64,000 bases of DNA from Luteimonas sp. YGD11-2. GTDB lineage: Bacteria; Pseudomonadota; Gammaproteobacteria; Xanthomonadales; Xanthomonadaceae. This document shows positions 1-9,083 of this stretch, one piece after another; the first letter of the stretch is position 1; every line of letters starts with the position of its first letter. The notes below the pieces were generated by a model. That model did not search any database and had not been told where the DNA came from. It saw only the letters and a list, made by a program, of their open reading frames with translations. The translations under genes and the position numbers were made by a program. The DNA lies in assembly GCF_004118975.1 (NCBI RefSeq), contig NZ_CP035376.1:2914001-2978000 (forward strand), in the 5' to 3' direction.

Positions 1-857
1 TGGTAGAGGCGATGCTCGCGTACCAGCGGCGGCGCCTGCGACGGCAGCCGGATCGAGGCATCGGGGATCGGCGAGAACGCCGAGTAGTACACGCGCTTCA
101 GGCGGTAATTGCCGTAGAGGTTGTCGCTGGTGTGCAGGATGCTGCGGTCGTTGGCACCGTCGGCACCCACGATCATCTGCGTGCTCTGCCCGGCCGGCGC
201 GAAACGCGGCGGCTTCGCACGCAGCAGCTTCTGTCCGCGGTGCTGCTCGCGGTTCTCCTCGATGCGCCAGCGCAGTTCGCCCATCGCCGCACGGATGCCG
301 GGCAGCTTCTTCTCCGGCGCAAGTTCGGCAAGCCCGGCCTCGGTCGGCAGTTCGACGTTGATGCTCAACCGGTCGGCGTAGCGCCCTGCGGCCGCCAGCA
401 GTTCGGGCGCCGCGTCGGGAATGGTCTTGAGGTGGATGTAGCCGGCGAAGCGATGGTCCTCGCGCAGGCTGCGCGCGACTTCCACCAGCTGCTCCATGGT
501 GTAGTCGCTCGAGCGGATGATGCCGCTGGAGAGGAACAGCCCCTCGATGTAGTTGCGCTTGTAGAAGTCGAGCGTGAGCTTCACCACTTCATCGGTATTG
601 AAGCGGGCGCGGCGCACATTGCTGCTGACGCGATTGACGCAGTAGGCGCAGTCGTAGATGCAGAAGTTGGTGAGCAGGATCTTCAGCAGCGAGACGCAAC
701 GCCCGTCCGGGGTGTAGGAATGGCAGATGCCCATGCCTTCGGTACTACCGATGCCGCCGGTGCCGAGCGAATGGCGCTTCGACGCGCCGCTCGACGCGCA
801 CGACGCATCGTATTTGGCGGCATCGGCCAGGATCGCAAGCTTGTCGACGGTTTCCAC
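1..857 (-). CDS. Radical SAM protein, putative DNA modification/repair type (partial, C-terminus outside window)
   Basis: The minus strand reads an open frame from a GTG at 857 to the window edge without a stop. The translated N-terminus contains KLAILADAAKYDASCASSG and then the radical SAM cysteine triad CIYDCAYC (C66-x3-C70-x2-C73), which binds the [4Fe-4S] cluster that cleaves S-adenosylmethionine. The combination matches the family annotated as putative DNA modification/repair radical SAM protein, often encoded beside a uracil-DNA-glycosylase-like gene. That neighbour would lie outside the window on the left. The GTG start gives a sensible N-terminus, but no strong ribosome binding site is visible. 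Long plus-strand frames over this stretch are antisense shadows. The precise substrate is not known. Confidence 0.8.
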   Translation of the reverse strand, partial: METVDKLAILADAAKYDASCASSGASKRHSLGTGGIGSTEGMGICHSYTPDGRCVSLLKILLTNFCIYDCAYCVNRVSSNVRRARFNTDEVVKLTLDFYKRNYIEGLFLSSGIIRSSDYTMEQLVEVARSLREDHRFAGYIHLKTIPDAAPELLAAAGRYADRLSINVELPTEAGLAELAPEKKLPGIRAAMGELRWRIEENREQHRGQKLLRAKPPRFAPAGQSTQMIVGADGANDRSILHTSDNLYGNYRLKRVYYSAFSPIPDASIRLPSQAPPLVREHRLY

Positions 858-1114
858 CGTGCAAGGGTGGCGGCTGCATGTCTCAGTCCGTGAGACAGGC
901 GGCGCCGTTCATCCGACTGAACACGTGCGGCGCGCAAACCGCTGATTCCACGCGGTTTTTCACACCGCCGTACACACCCCGGGGTAGCTTGGGACACGCG
1001 CCGCGCCCGCCTGTCATCCGTGTCACACGGCCAGTCCCGCGCAGCGCGACCAGATTCCCCGCCGGGCCGATCGTTGCCACCATCGCGCCCGATGCCCTGC
1101 AACAGAGGTTTGTC

Positions 1115-1312
1115 ATGTCACGCCCCGAACTCGATCGCCGCCTGAGCGATCTCCACCAGCGCCTGCCGCAGATGCGCCAGCAGAACCCCCACGACAGCGA
1201 CTTCTGGGCCGCGTTCTCGCACGAGACCCGCTCGTTGTTGCGCGGCAAGATGTCGCCCGAAGACACCAGCTGGCTGCAGAACCGTATCGTCTCGATCCTC
1301 GCGGCGCCCTGA
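1115..1312 (+). CDS. Small conserved-looking hypothetical protein, 65 aa
   Basis: A short gene starts at ATG 1115 with AGAGG about six bases upstream. It encodes a hydrophilic 65-residue protein beginning MSRPELDRRLSDLHQRLPQM, with a predicted helical, charged sequence and no signal peptide, membrane segment or cysteine. A longer in-frame extension back to 878 exists, but it lacks a ribosome binding site and its composition changes at 1115, so the short form is preferred. It sits alone between the divergent radical SAM gene and oligopeptidase A. I do not recognise a family. Function unknown. Confidence 0.6.
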   Translation: MSRPELDRRLSDLHQRLPQMRQQNPHDSDFWAAFSHETRSLLRGKMSPEDTSWLQNRIVSILAAP

Positions 1313-1396
1313 GGTCCAAGGGGCGCTTCGCGCGCCCGCCGCGTCCGGCGCCCTGTGCTGCTGGAATCGCGCAGGGTCCGCCCCCACCATGCGGGG

Positions 1397-3421
1397 ATGA
1401 CCAACCCTCTGCTCGACTTCTCCGCTCTGCCGCGCTTCGACGCGATCCGCCCGGAACATATCGCGCCCGCGATCGATACCCTGCTGGCGGATGCCGATGC
1501 CGCCGTCGCCCGTGCCACCACCACCGCGGCAGTCACCTGGGACGACTTCGTCGAACCCCTCCATGACGCCACCGAACGTCTCGGGCGCGCTTGGAACCAG
1601 GTCGGCCACCTCAACGCCGTGGTCAACACGCCCGAACTGCGCGAGGCCTACAACGCCGCGTTGCCGAGGGTCACGCGCTTCCACAGCGCGCTGCAGCAGA
1701 ACCAGGCGCTCTACGAGCGCTTCAGGGCGCTGTCGAACGCGCCCGAAGCAACCGGCTGGAGCCCGGCGCGCCGGCGCGTGGTCGACAACGCCCTGCGCGA
1801 CTTCCGCCTCGGCGGCGCCGAGCTCGAACCCGACGCAAGGGCGCGCTTGGCGCAGGTCCAGCAGGAACTGGCGGAGCTTTCGGCGAAGTTCTCCGAGCAC
1901 GTGCTCGATGCCACCGATGCGTGGTCATACACCACCACCGACGAAGGCGAACTTGCCGGCCTGCCGGACGATGTCCGTGCGCAGTGCCGTGCCGCCGCGG
2001 ACGCCGCAGGCGAAGCCGGCTGGCGCCTCGGCCTGAAGATGCCCTGCTACCTGCCGGTGCAGACCTGGGCCGACAACCGCGCCCTGCGCGAACGGCTGTA
2101 CCGCGCCTATGGCGTGCTTGCCTCGGAAACCGGCCCCGCCGAACTGGACAACGGTCCACTGATCGACGCGATCCTCGCGCTGCGTGCCGAGCAGGCGCGA
2201 CTGCTCGGGCATGCGCACTACGCCGAGCTGGCACTCACCACGCGGATGGCGCGCACCGCCGACGAGGTGCTGGCGTTCCTGCGCGACCTCGCCTCGCGCG
2301 CGTTGCCGCATGCGCGCCGCGACCGTGCCGAACTGGAAGCCTTCGCCCGCGACAGCCTCGGCATCGACACCCTGCAGCCTTGGGACCTCCTCGCCTGGGC
2401 ATCGCAGAAGCTGCGCGAGGCGCGCTTCAGCTACTCCGGGCAGGAGGTCAAGCGCTACTTCACCGAGCCGCGCGTGCTGGCCGGCTTGTTCGACGTGATC
2501 GAAAGCCTGTACAGCCTGCGCGTCGAGCAGGACAGCGCACCGGTCTGGCATGAGGACGTGCGCTTCTACCGGCTGGTCGATGGCGCTGGACGACTGGTCG
2601 GGCAGTTCTACCTCGACCTCTACGCGCGCGAAGGCAAGCGTGGTGGTGCCTGGATGGACGACTGCCGCAACCGCCGCCATCGCGCCGACGGCAGCACGCA
2701 GACGCCGATCGTGTATCTCGTCTGCAACTTCGGGCGCGGCGTCGACGGCGCACCGGCAACGTTCACCCATGACGAGGTGACGACCCTGTTCCACGAGATG
2801 GGCCACGGCCTGCACCAGCTGCTGACCGAAGTCGGCGAACTGCCGGTGGCCGGCATCAACGGCGTGGAATGGGACGCGGTGGAACTGCCCAGCCAGTTCA
2901 TGGAGAACTTCTGCTGGGAATGGCCGTGGGTGGAGGCGATGACCGCGCACGTCGATACCGGCGAGCCGCTACCGCACGCGCTGTTCGAGCGCATGCTCGC
3001 CGCGCGCAACTTCCAGAGCGGCATGCAGACGGTACGCCAGCTGGAATTCGCGCTGTTCGACATGGAGCTGCATGCCGGCGAGCCCCCGGCCGACGTGCTG
3101 GCGCTGCTGGAGCGCATCCGCGAGGAGGTCGCGGTGAACCGGCCGCCGGCCTGGCACCGCTTCCCGCACCAGTTCGCGCACATCTTCGCGGGCGGCTACG
3201 CGGCGGGCTATTACAGCTACAAATGGGCCGAGGTGCTGAGCGCGGACGCCTATGCCGCGTTCGAGGAGCAACCCGATGCGCTGGCCGGCACCGGCGCGCG
3301 CTTCCGCCGCGAGATCCTCGCGCGTGGCGGCAGCCGGCCCGCACTGGAGAACTTCCGCGCCTTCCGCGGCCGCGACCCGCAGATCGACGCGCTGCTGCGG
3401 CACAACGGCATGGCGGCCTGA
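1397..3421 (+). CDS. prlC: Oligopeptidase A, M3-family zinc metallopeptidase
   Basis: This 674-residue protein is an M3 (thimet-like) cytoplasmic oligopeptidase, which degrades short peptides such as cleaved signal peptides. The zinc motif HEMGH is at residues 466-470 and is followed by the downstream glutamate region (GVEWDAVELPSQFMENF), as expected for M3 enzymes. Length matches the family (about 680). The ATG at 1397 gives MTNPLLDFSALPRFDAIRPE, the usual oligopeptidase A N-terminus; the frame extends 14 codons upstream to 1355, but that start is less likely. Monocistronic by position. Confidence 0.93.
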   Translation: MTNPLLDFSALPRFDAIRPEHIAPAIDTLLADADAAVARATTTAAVTWDDFVEPLHDATERLGRAWNQVGHLNAVVNTPELREAYNAALPRVTRFHSALQQNQALYERFRALSNAPEATGWSPARRRVVDNALRDFRLGGAELEPDARARLAQVQQELAELSAKFSEHVLDATDAWSYTTTDEGELAGLPDDVRAQCRAAADAAGEAGWRLGLKMPCYLPVQTWADNRALRERLYRAYGVLASETGPAELDNGPLIDAILALRAEQARLLGHAHYAELALTTRMARTADEVLAFLRDLASRALPHARRDRAELEAFARDSLGIDTLQPWDLLAWASQKLREARFSYSGQEVKRYFTEPRVLAGLFDVIESLYSLRVEQDSAPVWHEDVRFYRLVDGAGRLVGQFYLDLYAREGKRGGAWMDDCRNRRHRADGSTQTPIVYLVCNFGRGVDGAPATFTHDEVTTLFHEMGHGLHQLLTEVGELPVAGINGVEWDAVELPSQFMENFCWEWPWVEAMTAHVDTGEPLPHALFERMLAARNFQSGMQTVRQLEFALFDMELHAGEPPADVLALLERIREEVAVNRPPAWHRFPHQFAHIFAGGYAAGYYSYKWAEVLSADAYAAFEEQPDALAGTGARFRREILARGGSRPALENFRAFRGRDPQIDALLRHNGMAA

Positions 3422-3646
3422 GCGGATCGCGCCAGGCCCATTGCGCCGCATACCCGATCGCGCGCGCGCCCACGGTCACCAGGCGTCGCACCCTGGCCTG
3501 CGGGCGGCACGCCCGGGCTTCCGGTCGGGTCGCGCCCGCCTGCGCGCGATGCCCGCCGGCGGATCGAACAGGCATTGACAGGGCCCGGCCTAGACTCGGA
3601 TGGCATCACCCGCGATCGCGGACCCATCATCTCTGGAGGCCCTGCC

Positions 3647-4018
3647 ATGACCATGCCCCGCTACAGCCTCGCCCTCCTCGCGCTGCTGCCGCTTGCGGCC
3701 TTCGCGCAGACGCAGACCCGCCCCCTGCCGCAGGCAGACAACGCGCCGGCCCGCGCCAGCGCGCAGGGCTCGCAGACCGGTATCACCACCTTCGGAAACC
3801 CCGGCGAGCAACAGGTCATCGTGCGCTCGTACGAGCCGGACGCGGTGCTGCGCGACCAGTACCGGGTCGACTTCGACGCGCTCGACAGCAATGGCGATGG
3901 CTATCTGGACCGCCGGGAGGCCGCCGCCCATCCGACCCTGGCGGCGGAGTTCGCCGGCGTCGACACCGATGCCGACGGGCGCCTGGGCCGCGAGGAACTG
4001 CGCGGCTGGATCCGTTGA
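3647..4018 (+). CDS. Exported EF-hand calcium-binding protein, 123 aa
   Basis: The protein has a cleavable signal peptide (hydrophobic LALLALLPLAAFAQ near residues 7-20), a low-complexity linker, and two EF-hand loops near the C-terminus: DSNGDGYLDRRE and DTDADGRLGREE. It is therefore a small periplasmic or secreted calcium-binding protein, probably a calcium sensor or buffer. The start at 3647 is chosen because it places the signal peptide at the N-terminus and has GGAGG about ten bases upstream. A GC-rich perfect hairpin follows the stop and faces the convergent lipoprotein gene. Confidence 0.8.
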   Translation: MTMPRYSLALLALLPLAAFAQTQTRPLPQADNAPARASAQGSQTGITTFGNPGEQQVIVRSYEPDAVLRDQYRVDFDALDSNGDGYLDRREAAAHPTLAAEFAGVDTDADGRLGREELRGWIR

Positions 4019-4034
4019 GGCAATGCGCGGGTGT

Positions 4035-4055
4035 GGCGCGGGGCGCCCCCGCGCC
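4035..4055. terminator. Bidirectional hairpin between convergent genes
   Basis: A perfect 9-bp inverted repeat, GGCGCGGGG and CCCCGCGCC with a 3-base loop, fills most of the 38-base gap between the convergent EF-hand and DUF2242 genes. No T-run follows on either strand, so termination efficiency is uncertain. Confidence 0.5.
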
Positions 4056-4056
4056 G

Positions 4057-4614
4057 TCAGCGCTCGTCGTCGACGGTGCGTATGTGCGCGGGCAGGTAGC
4101 TCTGCACGCGCTCGAAGAACCGCGCATAGAACTCCGCATCCTGCACGGTGCTGCTGGCGACGCGCACCAGCGAATCCTCGGTGCTGCCGATCGGCAATGA
4201 CACCGACCCCAGTGCGCTGACGCCCAGGCTTGCCGAGTTGGCACTGCGGCGCAGCGCATAGCGGTCCTGCAGCGCGCTGACGAACACCAGCGCCTTGCCT
4301 TCCTGCGGCACGCACGACACGCGCACCGCGAGCTGCAGGTGCGAATCCGATTCCGGCTGGAAGTTCTTGCTCGCCTCCACCGAGGCGGCCTCGGCGCGAC
4401 CGACGGCGTAGCCCTGCCCCAGCAGCGCGCGGCGCGCGGCCTCGCAGGCCACCTCCGGCCGGGTGGCGAAGACCCGCGAGTACATGTCGTCGAACTCGAA
4501 GGTCTCGCCGAGCAGGGCCGGCCGGGGCTTGCCGGCCTGGCCGCCACCACAGGCGGTGAGCACGGACGCGACGAGGCAGATCGGCAGGACAAGGCGCAAC
4601 AGGGAGTAGGGCAT
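4057..4614 (-). CDS. DUF2242-type lipoprotein, 185 aa
   Basis: The N-terminus MPYSLLRLVLPICLVASVLTA followed by CGGG is a lipoprotein signal with a lipobox cysteine. The mature part (FEFDDMYSRVFATRPEVACE, then a region ending in YLPAHIRTVDDER) resembles the DUF2242 family of uncharacterised proteobacterial lipoproteins. It would be anchored in the inner leaflet of the outer membrane. The ATG at 4614 is preferred over far upstream in-frame starts because it creates the lipobox at the right distance. Function is unknown, and no operon partner is evident. Confidence 0.75.
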   Translation of the reverse strand: MPYSLLRLVLPICLVASVLTACGGGQAGKPRPALLGETFEFDDMYSRVFATRPEVACEAARRALLGQGYAVGRAEAASVEASKNFQPESDSHLQLAVRVSCVPQEGKALVFVSALQDRYALRRSANSASLGVSALGSVSLPIGSTEDSLVRVASSTVQDAEFYARFFERVQSYLPAHIRTVDDER

Positions 4615-4763
4615 GGCAGATGATCCGGGACGACCGCATAGCTTAGGACGGCGCATCCCCGCCGGATGGTGAATGGCGGCGCGCCGGCAGCGGCGGCAGT
4701 GCACGTCGCCTGCACGCCGCGGTGGCGGACAGTGGCAACGACCCCCATCCAGCGAGCCCCGCC

Positions 4764-5540
4764 ATGCGCGACAAGCACACGCCCCGCCAGCCCGACGCCA
4801 ACCGTGACCCGATCTCCGGCGCCCCGGGCGCACATCCCGGCGGCGTCGCCGCGGGCGGGACCCTGGGCGCGGTCGCCGGCGCCGCGGTCGGCAGCCTGTT
4901 CGGCCCGATCGGCACCCTGGTGGGCGGCGCGATCGGCACCGTCGGCGGCGCTGCCGGTGGCAAGGCGGTCGCCGAACGCGTGGACCCCACCGTGGAGGTC
5001 GAGTACTGGCGCGACAGTGCCCCGACCCGCGACTACTACCGCGGCGACGCCGACTACGAGCGCGACTACGCGCCCGCATACCGTTACGGCACCGAGGCAC
5101 GCAATGCGGATATCCGCGCCTTCGACGAGGCCGAGCCGGAACTGCGCGAGCGCTGGGACACCGCGCGCGGCGCGTCGATCCTGTCGTGGAACGAGGCACG
5201 TCCCGCGGTGGCCGACGCCTGGCAACGCACCGACCAGACCTGGCGCACCTATACCGACGTCGACGCCTATTACGGCGAGCACTACAGCCGCGCCGACTAC
5301 TACAGCGACGACTACAGCTATGACGACTACCGCGCCGCCTACCGCTACGGCACCCGGGCGCGCGCCACCGACCGCGATGCGCGCTGGGACGAGGCCACCG
5401 AGGCCCGGCTCGGACGCGACTGGGAACGCGAGCGCGGCGGCTCGCGGCTGTCGTGGGAACAGGCGAAACACGCGGTGCGCGATGCCTGGCACCGCGTCGA
5501 GCGCGCCCTGCCCGGCGACGCCGACCGCGACGGCCGCTGA
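4764..5540 (+). CDS. Glycine-zipper protein with a duplicated Tyr/Asp-rich module, 258 aa
   Basis: After a polar N-terminus, residues about 30-75 form a glycine-zipper hydrophobic stretch (repeated GxxxG, for example AVAGAAVGSLFGPIG), a pattern seen in membrane-inserting stress proteins. The rest is hydrophilic, rich in Tyr, Asp, Arg and Trp, and contains two related modules of roughly 60 residues: YRYGTEARNAD..LSWNEARPAVADAW and YRYGTRARATD..LSWEQAKHAVRDAW. The start at 4764 is the first ATG that gives a short leader. I recognise the architecture as resembling Xanthomonadaceae proteins near stress genes, but no function can be assigned. Confidence 0.7.
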   Translation: MRDKHTPRQPDANRDPISGAPGAHPGGVAAGGTLGAVAGAAVGSLFGPIGTLVGGAIGTVGGAAGGKAVAERVDPTVEVEYWRDSAPTRDYYRGDADYERDYAPAYRYGTEARNADIRAFDEAEPELRERWDTARGASILSWNEARPAVADAWQRTDQTWRTYTDVDAYYGEHYSRADYYSDDYSYDDYRAAYRYGTRARATDRDARWDEATEARLGRDWERERGGSRLSWEQAKHAVRDAWHRVERALPGDADRDGR

Positions 5541-5655
5541 GGCGCCGTCAGCACCAACCGGCGGCGGATCGGCGACGCGCCCCCGGCGGTCACGCGGCTT
5601 TCCGCCGCGGACGGGGACGCGGCACCGCTGCATCGCGCCATGACCGCGCGGTGGG

Positions 5656-6888
5656 TCAGCCCGCCGCCTCGAGCGCGCGCAGGCGCCGTGCGTCGTGGCG
5701 CGCCCAGGCATAGAGCAGCAGTCCCGCCACCGCGGTGGCCGCACCGACGTAGCCGGTCGAGGTCCAGCCCCAGCCGGCGTTGATCGCCAGCCCACCCAGC
5801 CACGGGCCCAGCGCATTGGCGGTGTTGAAGGCGGAATGGTTGGAGGCGGCGGCGAGCGTCTGCGCACCGCCGGCGACATCCATCAGATGCGCCTGCAGCA
5901 CGGTGGCCAGCGCCCCCATGCTGCCCACGGCCACCACCGCCAGCAGGATCGACCACGCCGAGCGGGTCGCCAGCGGGAACAGCAGCAGCACCACCAGCGA
6001 CCACACCAGCACGATGCCGGCGGCGCGGAAGCGGTAGCGGTCCGACAGCCAGCCGCCGACCAGGTTGCCGACGATCGCACCCACGCCGAACGCCACCAGC
6101 CCCAGCGGCACATGGCGTGGGGCGATGCCGGTGACCTCGATCATCGTCGGCGCCAGGTAGCTGAAAACGCAGAACATGCCGGCGAAGCCGATCGCGCCGA
6201 TCGCCAGCGCCAGCCACACCTGCGAGCGGTTGAAGTCACGCAGTTCGCGGCGGATGTCGTGCCGGGGTTCGTGCGGGTCGGGCGGCAGCAGCCGTGCCAC
6301 CAGCACCATCGTCAGCACGGCGAGCACCGCCACCAGCGCGAAGGTCCAGCGCCAGTCCGCCACCTGCGCAAGCCAGGCCGCGAGCGGATTGCCGACCAGC
6401 AGCGCCACCGACAGGCCCAGCATCACCCGCGCCATCGCCGTGCCGCGGCGACCGGGGGGGCTGATCGAGGCGGCCACCAGTGCGGCCACGCCGAAATAGG
6501 CGCCATGCGGCAGGCCGGCCAGAAAGCGCATCGCGGTCAGCGACAGATACCCCGGCGCCAGCGCGCTGGCCAGGTTGCCGAGCACGTACAGCGCCATCGT
6601 CGCCAGCAGCAGCGCGCGCCGCGACAGGCGTGCACCGAGCACCGCCAGCAGCGGCGCGCCGACCACCACGCCCAGCGCGTAGGCGCTGATGGAGTGGCCC
6701 AGCTGCGGTTCGCTGACGCCGAGGTCGGCGACCATGTCCGGCATCATCCCCATCGGCGCGAACTCGCTGGTGCCGATGGCGAAGCCGCCGATCGCCAGCG
6801 CGAACAGCACCCGGCCCTGCTGGCGCGGGTCGAGTGGATGGTGGTGGTGGGCGGTCGGGGTCATCGCAGCGGCATCGGACGGCCGCAT
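5656..6888 (-). CDS. MFS drug/sugar efflux transporter (DHA1, AraJ-like)
   Basis: About 410 residues with twelve predicted transmembrane helices. Features typical of the AraJ/arabinose-efflux branch of the DHA1 family are visible: GGFAIGTSEFAPMGMMPDMV in helix 1 and the loop GARLSRRALLLATM after helix 2. It should act as an inner-membrane proton-driven exporter. A histidine run (HHHH) lies in the cytoplasmic N-terminus. Possible starts are 6888 and 6864, neither with a clear ribosome binding site; 6888 is reported. Substrate unknown. Confidence 0.85.
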   Translation of the reverse strand: MRPSDAAAMTPTAHHHHPLDPRQQGRVLFALAIGGFAIGTSEFAPMGMMPDMVADLGVSEPQLGHSISAYALGVVVGAPLLAVLGARLSRRALLLATMALYVLGNLASALAPGYLSLTAMRFLAGLPHGAYFGVAALVAASISPPGRRGTAMARVMLGLSVALLVGNPLAAWLAQVADWRWTFALVAVLAVLTMVLVARLLPPDPHEPRHDIRRELRDFNRSQVWLALAIGAIGFAGMFCVFSYLAPTMIEVTGIAPRHVPLGLVAFGVGAIVGNLVGGWLSDRYRFRAAGIVLVWSLVVLLLFPLATRSAWSILLAVVAVGSMGALATVLQAHLMDVAGGAQTLAAASNHSAFNTANALGPWLGGLAINAGWGWTSTGYVGAATAVAGLLLYAWARHDARRLRALEAAG

Positions 6889-6970
6889 TATTGTGCGATG
6901 CAGCACCGGCGCTGCCTACCCGCGTCCCGTCCGGCCGCAGGCGGGGTTCAGCCCACCGGATGGCTACCGC

Positions 6971-8860
6971 TCAGCCGTCCTGCGCGGCGTCGCTTGCGAC
7001 AGGGTCGGCCAGCTCGCGGTGCGCCTCCTGCAGCAGCGACCGCAGCAACGCGATATCCGGCGGCTTGGTCATGTGGTGGTCGAAGCCGGCCGCCTCGGTG
7101 CCGGCACGGTCACGCGCCTGCCCCCAGCCGGTGATCGCGATCAGGCGCATGTCCGCGGCACCGGGCACCGCACGCAAGCGCTGCGCCACTTCCAGCCCGC
7201 TCAGCTCCGGCATGCCGAGGTCCAGCAGCGCGACATGCGGCAGGTGCATCTGCGCCATCGTCAGCGCCGCGTGGCCGTCGTGGACGACGATGGTCTCGGC
7301 ACCGAATGCGCTCAGCCACTCGCCCATGCTTTCCGCGGCGTCGCGGTTGTCGTCGGCCACCAGCACACGCAGCCCGGAGAACGGCTTGGCGGTGCCATCC
7401 GCGGGTGTCGCCGCGGCCTGACCCGGCGCGTGCAGCGGCAGGCGCACGATGAATTCCGCACCCTGCCCGCGGCCTTCGCTGCGTGCGGTGACATTGCCGC
7501 CGTGCATCTGCACCAGGCTGCGCACCAGCGCCAGGCCGATGCCCAGCCCGCGGGTGTCGGCACTGTGCTGGCGGTCGACCTGGGTGAACAGGTCGAAGAT
7601 GCTCTGCAGGTGCTCGCGCGCGATGCCCATGCCCTCGTCGCGTACCGAGACCACGGCGTCGGTGCCCTCGGCGCTGGCAACCACGCGGATGGTGGTGTTC
7701 TCGCGGCTGTAGCGGGCGGCGTTGTTGAGCAGGTTGATGAACACCTGGCCCAGCCGCACCGGGTCCGCGCGCAGCCACAGCGGCTCCGGCGGAACGTCGA
7801 TCTGCAGGGATTGCCCACTCTGGGCGAGGGTGGGCTGCACGCTCTCGGCGGCGTTGCGCAGCACCGAGGCCAGCGGGATGTCGACCGCACGCAGCTCGAT
7901 GCGGCCACGGGTGATGCGCGAGACCTCGGTGAGGTCGTCCACCAGATGGGTCAGCTGGTCGACCTGTCGCATCAGGATGTCGAGCATGCGGGTGGCCGTT
8001 TCCGGGTCCTGGTTGAGCTTGAGCACGTACAGCGAGGTGCGGATCGGCGCCAGGGGATTGCGCAGCTCATGGGCCAGGGTGGCGAGGAACTCGTCCTTGC
8101 GCTGCTCGGCATCGCGCAGCGCCTGCTCCTGGCGGCGGCGCGCGGTGATGTCGGTGAACAGCAGCGCCACCGTGTGCCCGGCGGGGTCACCGATGCGGAA
8201 CGCATAGACCGAGAACCAGCGCCCCATGGCGTCGGAACCCTGCTCGAAGCGTTCCGGCTCGCCCGACATCGCCACGCGGCCATAGATCTCGAACCAGTGT
8301 TCCTCCAGGTCGGGCAGCATCTCGCGCGCGGTGTGCCCGACGGGGTCGGCCAGCCCGGTATGGCGGGAAAAGGCCGGGTTGACCTCGAGGAAGCGGTAAT
8401 CACGCGGTTGCTGCCTGCCATCGAACAGCACCTGCAGGATGCAGACGCCCTCTTCGATCGAATTGAACAGCGCGCGGTAGTTGTCCTCGGAGCGGCGGCG
8501 GTCGTCGATGTCGATGACCGAGCCCGCGAAGCCGGCGAAACTGCCGTCGTCGGCATGGCGCGGGTTGGCGGCGTCCAGCGCCCAGCGGTAACCGCCATCC
8601 CGGCAGCGCACGCGGTAGTCGAGGGCGAACGCCTTGCCGGTACGGCTGGCACGTGCGAAGCGCGCCCGCATCGCCGGACGGTCGTCGGGATGCAGGGCTT
8701 CGAGCCACCCGTAACCCAGCGCTTCGGCCTCGTTCTGCCCGGTCATCTCGTACCAGCCGCGTGACAGGAAGGTGCACTGGCCGCTGGCGTCGGTTACCCA
8801 CAGGATCGCCGGCGCGGTGTCGGCAAGCCGGCGGAATTCAAGGGACTCGTTGGGGCGCAT
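6971..8860 (-). CDS. PAS-PAS hybrid sensor histidine kinase with C-terminal receiver domain
   Basis: The 629-residue protein has, in order: a PAS domain (about 8-120, with FLSRGWYEMTGQ), a second PAS (about 130-245), a HisKA domain with the phosphoacceptor in ATLAHELRNPL, a HATPase domain (GLGIGLALVRSLVQMHGG) and a receiver domain with phosphoacceptor Asp in LLDLGMPELSG. It has no transmembrane segment, so it is a soluble sensor. The ATG at 8860 is chosen because it begins just before the first PAS domain; the in-frame extension to 8938 looks non-coding. Orphan kinase with no DNA-binding regulator nearby. Confidence 0.9.
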   Translation of the reverse strand: MRPNESLEFRRLADTAPAILWVTDASGQCTFLSRGWYEMTGQNEAEALGYGWLEALHPDDRPAMRARFARASRTGKAFALDYRVRCRDGGYRWALDAANPRHADDGSFAGFAGSVIDIDDRRRSEDNYRALFNSIEEGVCILQVLFDGRQQPRDYRFLEVNPAFSRHTGLADPVGHTAREMLPDLEEHWFEIYGRVAMSGEPERFEQGSDAMGRWFSVYAFRIGDPAGHTVALLFTDITARRRQEQALRDAEQRKDEFLATLAHELRNPLAPIRTSLYVLKLNQDPETATRMLDILMRQVDQLTHLVDDLTEVSRITRGRIELRAVDIPLASVLRNAAESVQPTLAQSGQSLQIDVPPEPLWLRADPVRLGQVFINLLNNAARYSRENTTIRVVASAEGTDAVVSVRDEGMGIAREHLQSIFDLFTQVDRQHSADTRGLGIGLALVRSLVQMHGGNVTARSEGRGQGAEFIVRLPLHAPGQAAATPADGTAKPFSGLRVLVADDNRDAAESMGEWLSAFGAETIVVHDGHAALTMAQMHLPHVALLDLGMPELSGLEVAQRLRAVPGAADMRLIAITGWGQARDRAGTEAAGFDHHMTKPPDIALLRSLLQEAHRELADPVASDAAQDG

Positions 8861-9083
8861 ACCGGATCCGGTGGGGCCGCTGACATCCGTAACGTGACCG
8901 CTGCAGCGGCATCGCCGGGCGTGTGGCAGGACGGCCAATGTAGCCGACCGTGCCGGGCGCGGCGAGTACGCGCCGCGCCCTGCCCGCTTCGCCGCAAGCC
9001 GCGCACACCGGGCCGCGACGGAGCATGCCGGATACGTGCATCTGCGCTATACATCGGCGTCACCCTGTTCCGGGAATGTGCGT

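Noticed and set aside
12..893. 293-codon plus-strand frame at the left edge
   Set aside because: The minus strand encodes a clear radical SAM protein with CxxxCxxC; the plus frame is its shadow.
936..960. AAACCGC/GCGGTTT hairpin followed by T residues
   Set aside because: No plus-strand gene lies upstream and the 9-base loop with 7-bp stem is weak, so chance is likely.
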